Assembly: GCA_028280845.1 (NCBI GenBank)
Contig: JANQKZ010000054.1
Span: forward strand, 1-44,731
Length of the DNA stretch: 44,731 bases
Origin: Opitutales bacterium
GTDB taxonomy: Bacteria; Verrucomicrobiota; Verrucomicrobiia; Opitutales; JABSRG01
Direction: 5' to 3'
Part shown: positions 32,835 to 40,571 of the stretch, piece after piece
How the letters are laid out: the number at the start of each line of letters is the position of its first letter
How positions within the stretch are numbered: position 1 is the stretch's first letter
Notes under the pieces: model-generated
Database searches by the model: none
Told to the model about the DNA's origin: nothing
Seen by the model: only the letters and a program-made list of their open reading frames with translations
Translations under genes and position numbers: made by a program

Positions 32835-32889
32835 CCAATCGATGCGGGCAAGGTCGCTAGCGCGCCATGCCTGACCTAAGACGCTAAAG
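32829..32889 (+). other. attC-like site candidate 4
   Basis: GCATAAC includes the LysE stop codon. It is followed by CAATCGATGCGGGCAAGG, a hairpin centred on the palindrome CGCTAGCG with GGCA/TGCC outer arms, and GCTAAAG at 32883-32889. The 61-base length fits attC sites, but the second core is degenerate (GCTAAAG instead of GTTRRRY). The start of the methyltransferase lies ten bases further. Confidence 0.4.
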
Positions 32890-32898
32890 GATAATTCA

Positions 32899-33699
32899 AT
32901 GGACATTGTCACGCACAATAGGAAAGCCTGGAACCAACAATCCCGGGAAGGTAGCGAATGGTGTGATCCCGTATCTTCCCAGGTTATACGCCAAGCCCAA
33001 AATGGGCAATGGGATGTGATCTTAACCCCAAACCAGCCAGTCCCCAAAAATTGGTTTGGAGATATAGCCAACAGGAGCATCCTTTGCCTGGCATCGGGCG
33101 GCGGGCAGCAAGCCCCCATCCTCGCCGCGGCGGGAGCACGGGTCACCAGTTTTGATAATTCGGATGTTCAGTTGGAGAAGGACCAAATGGTGGCGGAACG
33201 CGACGGTTTGAAGATCGATCCGGTTCAGGGGGATATGGCGGATCTCAGTTGTTTTCCGGATGACCAGTTCGACCTGATCTTTAATCCGGTTTCGAATGTA
33301 TTCGCTCCCGATCTGCAGCCAATCTGGCGTGAGTGTTTTCGGGTGCTCAAACCGGGGGGAAGGCTGATGACCGGGTTTATGAACCCCCTCTTTTTTCTTT
33401 TTGATCATGAGGAATTAGAAAAGGGCGGACGGTTTGAAGCGAAGTTCGCTTTACCCTATTCCGACATGGAGTCGCTTCCAGCGGAGCGGATCGAGCAACT
33501 TAAGCAAGAAAACATCGCCTTCGAATTCGGCCATTCCTTGTCTGATCAAATCGGGGGCCAGCTTAAGGCAGGATTTGTCCTGATCGATTTATTTGAAGAT
33601 ACCTGGAATGACGAGGCGACTCCTCTCAATCGTCTCAGTCCGTTGTATATCGCCACACTCTCCACGAAGTTAATCCGGAACCCCGTCGGCGCCGGTTGA
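32899..33699 (+). CDS. Class I SAM-dependent methyltransferase
   Basis: Cytoplasmic protein of 266 residues. Motif I is ILCLASGGGQQAPILAAAG (near 61-79), followed by the acidic end of strand 2 (VTSFDNSD), VQGDMADLSCFPDDQFD, FNPVSNVF and motif III LKPGGRLMTGF. The Rossmann fold is complete. The substrate is unknown; related proteins methylate small molecules or metals. AAAGGA lies seven bases before the ATG, a good Shine-Dalgarno. It is the last of the small plus-strand accessory genes; its stop is followed by 193 bases before the glycyl radical enzyme. Confidence 0.9.
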   Translation: MDIVTHNRKAWNQQSREGSEWCDPVSSQVIRQAQNGQWDVILTPNQPVPKNWFGDIANRSILCLASGGGQQAPILAAAGARVTSFDNSDVQLEKDQMVAERDGLKIDPVQGDMADLSCFPDDQFDLIFNPVSNVFAPDLQPIWRECFRVLKPGGRLMTGFMNPLFFLFDHEELEKGGRFEAKFALPYSDMESLPAERIEQLKQENIAFEFGHSLSDQIGGQLKAGFVLIDLFEDTWNDEATPLNRLSPLYIATLSTKLIRNPVGAG

Positions 33700-33844
33700 A
33701 GCTTTCCATCCGACTGGCTTCCAGTGTTCCCAGTTGTTTTGGGGATCTACGGATTTATCCAGTGAAAGGGTGGCCTGTGCGTGCCGGGTATTGTTTCCCT
33801 GCCGTCCTGAACATGGAGTACTTTCTTTTTTGTGTCCGAGCGGA

Positions 33845-33873
33845 TTTTCCAACACGGTAGTGCTTTCTATACT
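33845..33873 (+). promoter_or_regulatory. Candidate promoter of the glycyl radical enzyme operon
   Basis: TATACT (33868-33873; five of six matches to TATAAT) lies 17 bases after TTTTCC (33845-33850), a poor -35. The leader would be about 12 bases. The rest of the 33700-33892 gap shows no inverted repeat that I could assign to an FNR-type regulator. Confidence 0.35.
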
Positions 33874-33892
33874 TGTTCCCATTTCCTTATTT

Positions 33893-36118
33893 ATGGCCAC
33901 TGCCATCCATATCCATCCCCTGGGTCTTGATTATGTCCGCCGGTTTACCGACGCTTACCGGGCCCATTCTGATGATATCTACAAGCGGGAGGCCGCATGC
34001 GAAGCGGTTCAGTTCCCGGCCGTGCTGGTGCCGCCGCGCCCCGGGGATTTCCTGGCGGGGAAGCGCATTTTTGCGGAGGTCGGGTATTCGCTGCAGTACG
34101 GAGGTCTGGGCTATTATGCTGCCTTCAGGGATTGGGATCTGGAACGATGTCCTGAGCAATTGTCCGCCGAAGACCGGAAAGAGTGGGAACAGCTCCGCCA
34201 ATTCTGGGAAAGGGAGAACACGAGCCAGAAAGCGTATGATGCGCTCTCCGACGAGGCGAAACGGCGCATGCCCGAGACTTTCATGACGGCTCCGGTCCTG
34301 ACACGGGGCGGCTATCCCATTCCACGGGTGGCGGGTCTTCAGCTGGATTTATCCAAACTGGTTGAGTTGGGGATATCCGGTCTCCGTGAAGCGGTGAGTG
34401 AACGGAGCGGGCAGGTTGCCGATGAGGAGAAGCGAGCGTTCCTGGGGGCATGCCAGGCGGCGGTAGACCGGTTGGAAGGAGCCGCCAGGTATTATCTGGA
34501 CACGGCCAGATCCCTGGAGACCATGGAATCGCTCTCCCTGGTACGGGCCCTCGAAGGCATTCTGGATCACCGGCCGGAAACTTTTCATGAAGGGCTCCAA
34601 CTTATCCAGCTGGCCATGGCTCTGACCGCGACCAACAATTACGGCCGCCTGGACATGACCCTGGGGCCCTTGCTCTGCCGTGACCTGGATGCAGGCCGTC
34701 TGACCTGGGAGATGGCGCTCCGGTTAATGGAGCAGTTCTACACGCTTTTGGAGGAGGAATATTTTCATACCGATGCGCGGATCATAGTCGGCGGAAAAGG
34801 GCGTGGGGATGCCACGGAGGCGGACCGCTTTGCTTTGTTGGCCATGGAAACGACCGAGCGCTTGAGCCTGCCCTTGCCTCAGCTGACATTGCGGTTCCAT
34901 CGAGCACAAAATCCGGACCTGTTGGCGAAGGCATACGCCGTAATCGGGAAGGGGAAGACCTTTCCGATGTTGTATAATGACGAGGTGAATGTGCCTGCGG
35001 TGGAACAGGCCTTCGGGGTGGACGAAGCGACAGCGCAACAATACCTGCCCTTCGGGTGTGGGGAAACCATGATCCATCACCAGAGCGTGGGTTCGCCCAA
35101 TGCGATCATCAACCTGATGCGTTGCCTGGAGTCGGCCATGAACCACGGGCGTTGCCTGAGTACCGGGATAGCGATAGGCCCGGACCTGGGAGGGCTCGAA
35201 ACGTATGAGCACTTTGATGCCCTCTGGGAGGCGTATACGGGGACAGTGGACTATTACCTCGAACCCCTGGCGGAAGGGCAGACACGTTTTTATCAGATAG
35301 CGGGATCGGAATGTCCGTTCAGCCTGGCCAGTCTGCTTTATGATGATTGCCTAAAGCGGGGGAAGTCTCTGTGCGCGGGAGGCGCCCGGTATCTGGGAGG
35401 ATCCAATGAGACCTATGGCAATGTTGACGCAGCGGATAGCCTCACGGCCATTCAAGCGCTGGTATATGACAGTCAGGGCTGTTCCAGGGCTGATCTGTTG
35501 GAAGCCCTGAGATCCAATTGGGGTGGGCATGATGCGTTGAGAGCCAGGTTTAAGGCCGAGCCCAAGTTTGGGAATGATGACGATCCAGCCGATGCCATGG
35601 TCATGCGGGTGCATGATCATATCTGTCATGCCACCCGGGATGCAGGAGCGCAGACCTCCCTGCATCACTTCCTCGTCGTGGTGATCAATAACAACTATAA
35701 CACCATATGGGGGCTGGAAACCTCCGCCTCGCCCAACGGGCGACGCGACGGAGATCCACTCGCCCCGGGGAATGCGCCCGGCGCAGGATGTGACCAATCC
35801 GGGTTGACCGCAGTTTTGAATTCACAGGCTAAGCCGGACCCGACCATCCATGCGGGTGCAGTGCAAAATGTCCGGATATCGGCCAGCTTTCCCCGGCAAC
35901 ATCCGGAGTTGTTCGCCACCTTGTTCCAGACCTATTTTGACCGTGGGGGGACGCAGGCGATGGTCACCGTGACCAGTCGTGAAGACTTACTCGATGCCCT
36001 CGAATACCCCGAGCGCTATAGCAACCTGCTGGTGCGGGTGGGTGGCTTTTCGGCCCGGTTTATTGATTTGGATCCCGATACCCAGCGTGAAATCCTCAGC
36101 CGAACCGAGCACGGATGA
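33893..36118 (+). CDS. Glycyl radical enzyme of the pyruvate formate-lyase family, unusual GCGE active site
   Basis: Cytoplasmic, oxygen-sensitive radical enzyme of 741 residues. The PFL-type barrel has PETFHEGLQLIQL near 228, the thiyl-radical Cys389 in PFGCGETMIHH, SPNGRRDGDPLAPGN near 613, and the C-terminal glycyl-radical loop RVGGFSARF with Gly718 as the radical site. Lyases and dehydratases of this superfamily (choline, glycerol, hydroxyproline, isethionate) carry GCVE; pyruvate formate-lyase has CC. Here Val is replaced by Gly, so the reaction is not assignable. A longer ORF opens at 33734; ATG 33893 is preferred because the conserved PFL region begins there. It overlaps its activase gene by ATGA, making an obligate pair. 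Confidence 0.9.
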   Translation: MATAIHIHPLGLDYVRRFTDAYRAHSDDIYKREAACEAVQFPAVLVPPRPGDFLAGKRIFAEVGYSLQYGGLGYYAAFRDWDLERCPEQLSAEDRKEWEQLRQFWERENTSQKAYDALSDEAKRRMPETFMTAPVLTRGGYPIPRVAGLQLDLSKLVELGISGLREAVSERSGQVADEEKRAFLGACQAAVDRLEGAARYYLDTARSLETMESLSLVRALEGILDHRPETFHEGLQLIQLAMALTATNNYGRLDMTLGPLLCRDLDAGRLTWEMALRLMEQFYTLLEEEYFHTDARIIVGGKGRGDATEADRFALLAMETTERLSLPLPQLTLRFHRAQNPDLLAKAYAVIGKGKTFPMLYNDEVNVPAVEQAFGVDEATAQQYLPFGCGETMIHHQSVGSPNAIINLMRCLESAMNHGRCLSTGIAIGPDLGGLETYEHFDALWEAYTGTVDYYLEPLAEGQTRFYQIAGSECPFSLASLLYDDCLKRGKSLCAGGARYLGGSNETYGNVDAADSLTAIQALVYDSQGCSRADLLEALRSNWGGHDALRARFKAEPKFGNDDDPADAMVMRVHDHICHATRDAGAQTSLHHFLVVVINNNYNTIWGLETSASPNGRRDGDPLAPGNAPGAGCDQSGLTAVLNSQAKPDPTIHAGAVQNVRISASFPRQHPELFATLFQTYFDRGGTQAMVTVTSREDLLDALEYPERYSNLLVRVGGFSARFIDLDPDTQREILSRTEHG

Positions 36119-37023
36119 CGCGCGGGTTGATTACAGATATCCACCGTGCGTCGGTGGTGGATGGCCCGGGCTTGCGGACTACCGTTTTCGTGAAGGGCTG
36201 CTCCTTGCGTTGTGTCTGGTGCCACAATCCAGAGACCCAGAAAGGGCGGATCGAACCGGCAATCGACCGAGGTGTATTGACACCCTCCGAGGCAGAGGCC
36301 CTGGGACTGGATGGGTTTCCGGAAACTGCGGAGGGCACGCGGGCGATGCTGGAAGTTATTCAGGCACGCGGGCTTGATGTTTGTCAGGGCCAGTTGTCCT
36401 CTGGGGCGCTGACGGTTTATGGCCGCGAGGTGACCGTGGATGCGGTCATGGAGGAAGTCCGGAAAGATCGGGATTACTATGTAAACAGCGGAGGTGGGGT
36501 GACCCTTTCGGGAGGGGAGCCCATGATCCAGCCTGAATTCACCCTGGAGGTGATGGGGGCATCCAAAGCCGAGGGTATTCATACGGTTCTGGATACGACG
36601 GGGTATATGGATCGTGGCCTGTGTGCCTCCACCCTGGAGGTGACTGATTTGTACTTATACGACTTCAAGGCGAGTGAGGAACCCGTTCATCAGGAACTCA
36701 CCGGTGTGGGGCTGGAACGGATCCTGGGTAACCTGGACCTGCTGGCTACCAGCGGAGCTCGCATCTGGTTGCGCTGCCCCATCATTCCCGGGCTGAATGA
36801 TGCGGAATCGCACTTTCAGGCGATCGCCAAGTTACAACAGAAGTACCCAGCAATCGAACGGGTCCACCTTCTCACCTGGCATACGATGGGCCTGGCGAAG
36901 TTCAAACGATTGGGGAAACCGGTTCCAGCTGAGTTGCCGGCCGATAGTGTTGAGGAAGTTACGAAAGTCCGATACCGGGAAGCCTTGGTTGCCGCTGGCG
37001 GTGAATCGGTAGAGGTATTTTAG
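36115..37023 (+). CDS. Glycyl radical enzyme activase (radical SAM)
   Basis: Protein of 302 residues that would install the glycyl radical on the upstream enzyme, using SAM and a [4Fe-4S] cluster. The cluster motif is GCSLRCVWC (Cys29, 33, 36), followed by HNPE, NSGGGVTLSGGEP near 124-136, VLDTTGY and DLYLYDFKA. Activases of GCVE-type enzymes usually carry an insert with two extra ferredoxin clusters (about eight Cys) between HNPE and the GGGV segment. Here an insert of similar length (about 41-102) is present but retains one cysteine (Cys90), while its end keeps the GAL-x(3)-G-x(3)-TV pattern. The auxiliary clusters therefore appear lost. Start overlaps the enzyme's stop (ATGA). Confidence 0.93.
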   Translation: MTRGLITDIHRASVVDGPGLRTTVFVKGCSLRCVWCHNPETQKGRIEPAIDRGVLTPSEAEALGLDGFPETAEGTRAMLEVIQARGLDVCQGQLSSGALTVYGREVTVDAVMEEVRKDRDYYVNSGGGVTLSGGEPMIQPEFTLEVMGASKAEGIHTVLDTTGYMDRGLCASTLEVTDLYLYDFKASEEPVHQELTGVGLERILGNLDLLATSGARIWLRCPIIPGLNDAESHFQAIAKLQQKYPAIERVHLLTWHTMGLAKFKRLGKPVPAELPADSVEEVTKVRYREALVAAGGESVEVF

Positions 37024-37060
37024 CGGCAAGAAATTTGCAGGGCGGTATTGGCGCCAGCCC

Positions 37061-39154
37061 TTAATACTCCAAAACGATTGCAGTGTGGCAGGAAAAGGAA
37101 TCGATAACGAATTCCATCTCGCCGGGTGTTTGCTCCACAGGAATGCGTTCGCCTGAGGGGATGAGATACGCGTTGTTAATCGATTTGGGCAAGTCGAGTT
37201 TGACTAGGGTATTGGTGAGGGCAGGTAAGTCTTCAATAATCTCATAATCCCCGCGTAAGGTCTTGGGGGCATAGAGCAGGTGAAGCACGTATCGGTTCTT
37301 TTCTTTCTGATGCAGGAGGCTGATGCGGCCTTCACTCGGCATATCGACTTCCACGATCGGGTTGGGGTGGATCCGTCTGAGGGCATTAGCAAAGGCCTCC
37401 CGGTGGAGGACCATTCCGTAACGGTTGTACATGGTTCCCAGATTGTGGGCGAAGTAGATGACCTTCCCCTTTTGTATGACCCCCGGGTAATCCGCAGGTT
37501 CTGGAAGGTAAGGTGTATTTTTATGGCCACTGAAGGCACTGAGTGTGCGATTGAAGTAGGGCTCCCTGATAGTAGCTAAAACCTCGGTTCCGGTTTCAGG
37601 TTGAATCCTCAGAGCTGGCATGTAGTTGAGGAAAGGGTCTTCTATGAGGTCACCGCGTATGGGGTCGCCGAGGACAAGGTAATCGATATCACGTTCGGAC
37701 GGGCCCAGATAGGTGGCGCCTATGTCGAGGAGAAAACGACTCCGGGTTTCATCGAGGGCACCATCCCCCATGACAAGAAGGCCACCTCCGTGTTGGACAT
37801 AGGTATTGATCCGGTCAGCGTCTTCCTGGGATAAAAAGGGAATATCAGGAATTACGATAACCTTAAATTTGCTGAGGTCCTCGACATGGTTGGCAATTTC
37901 AAAGTCGAAATGGGATTGTAATAACATCTTGGCCAAGGCCTCGTCGTGATTATTGGAAAGACTTCGCCACAGGCCTAATCGTGCCTCCGGTAAGCCCCCG
38001 ATGCCATAGTCCTCAATTTTTTCAATGTATTCGTAAGCATAGCCTATATTTTTATAGGTGCTCATGTTCATTTTTCCCAAGGGATGGAGTTGGTCCCCAA
38101 AGTTGCAGTTAGCCCCGAAGGCAATCATAGCGGCTGCCTCATAAAGGATGGCGTTTTTATGTTTAAACCCTCCAAATTCACCCCAGCCGGTATGGAACTT
38201 TCCACTCATCCCGGTCACCGTATACCCGGTTGCCAGGTAGTGCTTAGAAAGCACGGGTAAGCGGTCGTAATCGCACCAGCTGGTCGTGGGGAGGTCTTCT
38301 AAATCCTGGTAGGAATTGAACTCATAAAGCTTGTACTTAAAGTTTTGCGGCGTGTAGATAGCAGTTGTCCCGTTAAAGAAAGTCAGGGCGTTGGGTTCAT
38401 GGGCTGCAATGGTTTGAACCAAGTCATTCATGTGCTCTCTCAAGACCTTAGACCTGAAAGTCAAAACGGATGTGTCATCCTCGATATTGACTCCTTCCGC
38501 CATCATTTCCGCTCTGCAAGTCTGACAATAACAGGGAAGGTTGGCATTATAGATATCAAACCAGAACCCATCGACATCGTAGGCTTCGCAAAGTTCGATC
38601 ACTTGGGCTTTAATTCTCTGGTGATACCCCGTGTTCACGCACATTTGGTACCATTGGCCGAGTGGCTTAGGGGTTGCCGGGTTGGCGGTGACGGGATCGG
38701 GATGGTTACTTCCTTTCAAACCATAGGAACCATCTTTATTCACCCGTCGCCATTCTGGATGCTTTAGCGCCTCAACCTCAGATAATCCCACGGTAAAATA
38801 GATAGGGCATTTCACTCCAATTTCATGACAGGCTTCAATCTGAGCTCCCAACAGGTCGAAATCCAAATGTGGGTGTGGTTCTCCGACAAGAGTGGGATAG
38901 TAGGTCAGGCCATGGTGGCATTTTCCGAAAATATTGATCCAGTTTACACGCCCTACCCGGAGTGCTTCCTGGAACTGTTCCTTGGAAAAATTTGCGCCGA
39001 TGTCCTCGATGAGTTCGGAAGTGTGAAAGTCCAGATGAACCTGCCTGCTTCCCACCTTGCTGTTATCGACTGGTACCTGTTGGGCCTCAGATAAATTAAG
39101 GGCAATCATTAACGCCACAGCGCAGCGGAGGAAAAAGGTTTCGCGTGGTATCAT
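37061..39154 (-). CDS. Exported glycoside hydrolase, GHL6-type (related to GH42/GH151)
   Basis: Exported protein of 697 residues with a signal peptide (CAVALMIALNLSEAQ). The N-terminal barrel (about 35-370) matches the hypothetical glycosyl hydrolase 6 family: LDFHTSELIEDIGANF, INIFGKCHHGLTYYPT, VDGFWFDIYNANLPCYCQTC. A beta-galactosidase trimerisation-like domain follows (about 400-590; VIVIPDIPFLSQEDADRI, YVQHGGGLLVMGDG) and a beta-sandwich tail. Similar architectures include GH151 alpha-L-fucosidases and GH42 enzymes, so an exo-acting fucosidase or galactosidase is possible but unproven. WFDIYN near 200 holds an Asp candidate for catalysis. Divergent from the GH43 gene. Confidence 0.78.
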   Translation of the reverse strand: MIPRETFFLRCAVALMIALNLSEAQQVPVDNSKVGSRQVHLDFHTSELIEDIGANFSKEQFQEALRVGRVNWINIFGKCHHGLTYYPTLVGEPHPHLDFDLLGAQIEACHEIGVKCPIYFTVGLSEVEALKHPEWRRVNKDGSYGLKGSNHPDPVTANPATPKPLGQWYQMCVNTGYHQRIKAQVIELCEAYDVDGFWFDIYNANLPCYCQTCRAEMMAEGVNIEDDTSVLTFRSKVLREHMNDLVQTIAAHEPNALTFFNGTTAIYTPQNFKYKLYEFNSYQDLEDLPTTSWCDYDRLPVLSKHYLATGYTVTGMSGKFHTGWGEFGGFKHKNAILYEAAAMIAFGANCNFGDQLHPLGKMNMSTYKNIGYAYEYIEKIEDYGIGGLPEARLGLWRSLSNNHDEALAKMLLQSHFDFEIANHVEDLSKFKVIVIPDIPFLSQEDADRINTYVQHGGGLLVMGDGALDETRSRFLLDIGATYLGPSERDIDYLVLGDPIRGDLIEDPFLNYMPALRIQPETGTEVLATIREPYFNRTLSAFSGHKNTPYLPEPADYPGVIQKGKVIYFAHNLGTMYNRYGMVLHREAFANALRRIHPNPIVEVDMPSEGRISLLHQKEKNRYVLHLLYAPKTLRGDYEIIEDLPALTNTLVKLDLPKSINNAYLIPSGERIPVEQTPGEMEFVIDSFSCHTAIVLEY

Positions 39155-39158
39155 TGTA

Positions 39159-39452
39159 TTAATGGAATTTTCCTATATCCGTCTTGGGGTTCAATGTAAT
39201 TCGGATCTGCTGCCTTGATCGCTGGGACCTGGATGTCGCCTCGAGGTAAAATTGAAGGACGTGGCAGGTGCTGACATCCGGGTAGCCGTCGGAGGTGGGT
39301 CTTAAGGTGTCCCAGTGGTTGAAAGCAAAAAGCGACTCAGAGATAAGCTGCTGGGGGCCTGTGGATCGGTGTGGGTGTTGGTCCTCAACTCGCATATCGA
39401 CGAAGCAAGAAAACAGCGAAAGCCCGATAGCCAGAATGGTTGTTCTCAACAT
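39159..39452 (-). CDS. Possible small lipoprotein upstream of the GHL6-type gene
   Basis: Candidate protein of 97 residues. The N-terminus has a lipoprotein-like signal: MLRTTILAIGLSLFSC, with LFSC matching a lipobox and Cys16 as the would-be lipidated residue. The remainder (HWDTLRPTSDGYPDVSTCHV, then ITLNPKTDIGKFH) matches no family I know. It ends four bases before the next minus-strand start, an operon-like spacing. It fills most of the 382-bp divergent gap between the GHL6-type and GH43 genes, so it may instead be chance. No strong ribosome site is seen; GGA lies about eight bases upstream. Confidence 0.35.
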   Translation of the reverse strand: MLRTTILAIGLSLFSCFVDMRVEDQHPHRSTGPQQLISESLFAFNHWDTLRPTSDGYPDVSTCHVLQFYLEATSRSQRSRQQIRITLNPKTDIGKFH

Positions 39453-39536
39453 ACGTTTGATCCATTCTTGAATTCTTACGGAGGTAAAGGTGGATTGAAT
39501 ATCCTTCGAACACCCTATCATTTTCCCCGCTCCTTT

Positions 39537-40571
39537 ATGCAGGTCCTTGCTACCTTTTCGTTGTTTTGGCTAGCATTAGCCGTATTATTTTGTCCACTAT
39601 CCTCGAAGACTACAATCGGGAACAATCCCATCCATTCCGAAGGATGGTATGCGGACCCGGAGATCGCTATTTTCGAAGATACGTACTGGATTTTTCCAAC
39701 GACCTCGGGAAGATTTGAGAATCAGTTGCACTTTGATGCCTTCTCCTCGAAGGACCTGGTAGATTGGACTTTACACTCCAACATTCTGGTCCGGGAGGAT
39801 GTGTCCTGGCTACGGAAAGCGCTGTGGGCGCCCTGCGTGGTTCAAAATAAGGAGCAGTACTTTTTATTTTTTGCAGCCAATGATATTCAATCCCCGGTCA
39901 GTCCCTGGTGGAACCCGGAGATCCACCATGAAGGGGAAGTGGGAGGAATTGGGGTGGCCGTAGCGGATCAACCGGAAGGTCCGTATCGCGATTATTTGGG
40001 CTCTCCATTAATTGGAGAGGTAATTAACCGGGCTCAACCTATTGACCAGGCGGTTTACCAGGATGTGGACGGCACCTGGTATATTCTCTATGGGGGGTGG
40101 GGGCATTGTAATGTCGGGATGTTAAAGGATGACTTCACGGGGCTGGTTCCCTTTACCGACGGGGAGTTGGTGAAGGAAATCACGCCAGAGGGCTATGTGG
40201 AGGGCCCCGTTTTGTTTCGTCGTGGGGAGACGTATTATTTCATGTGGTCTGAGGGGAATTGGACACAGGATAACTATCGGGTGGTCTATGCTACCGGAGC
40301 GTCCCCACTGGGTCCTTTTGAACGCAAAGGAACTATTCTCCAGGCAGATCCCTCCGTGGCTACGGGTGCAGGCCATCACTCCGTATTAAACATACCGGGT
40401 ACGGATCATTGGTACATCATCTATCACCGGCGACCCATTCCCAACCTGGATCGAGACCACCGTGTGGTGTGTATCGACCGCATGGATTTTAATGCATCCG
40501 GTGACATCCTTCCCGTGGTGATGACCTTTAAAGGGGTTACAGATCCTCAAACCATAACTACCAATCCATGA
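39537..40571 (+). CDS. Glycoside hydrolase family 43, exported
   Basis: Five-bladed propeller enzyme of 344 residues with a signal peptide (QVLATFSLFWLALAVLFCPL). GH43 catalytic residues are visible: Asp base in WYADPEI, the pKa-modulating Asp in QPIDQAV, and Glu acid in GYVEGPVLF. The late motif GAGHHSV has the conserved active-site His. Family members are beta-xylosidases, alpha-L-arabinofuranosidases or galactosidases; this one probably trims hemicellulose side chains or xylo-oligomers. A longer ORF from 39315 has no leader-like sequence, so ATG 39537 is chosen. It overlaps the downstream gene by four bases (ATGA), indicating translational coupling. Confidence 0.9.
   Translation: MQVLATFSLFWLALAVLFCPLSSKTTIGNNPIHSEGWYADPEIAIFEDTYWIFPTTSGRFENQLHFDAFSSKDLVDWTLHSNILVREDVSWLRKALWAPCVVQNKEQYFLFFAANDIQSPVSPWWNPEIHHEGEVGGIGVAVADQPEGPYRDYLGSPLIGEVINRAQPIDQAVYQDVDGTWYILYGGWGHCNVGMLKDDFTGLVPFTDGELVKEITPEGYVEGPVLFRRGETYYFMWSEGNWTQDNYRVVYATGASPLGPFERKGTILQADPSVATGAGHHSVLNIPGTDHWYIIYHRRPIPNLDRDHRVVCIDRMDFNASGDILPVVMTFKGVTDPQTITTNP

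Noticed and set aside
32718..33146. 142-residue minus-strand ORF across the LysE-methyltransferase gap
   Set aside because: It is antisense to both genes and across the attC-like site, with no domain signature.
33734..33892. N-terminal extension of the glycyl radical enzyme
   Set aside because: The 53 extra residues are Cys- and hydrophobic-rich without family similarity and include a likely promoter.
27247..33892. Whole accessory block as a prophage or IS-bounded transposon
   Set aside because: No integrase, transposase, phage structural gene or long flanking inverted repeat was found within it.
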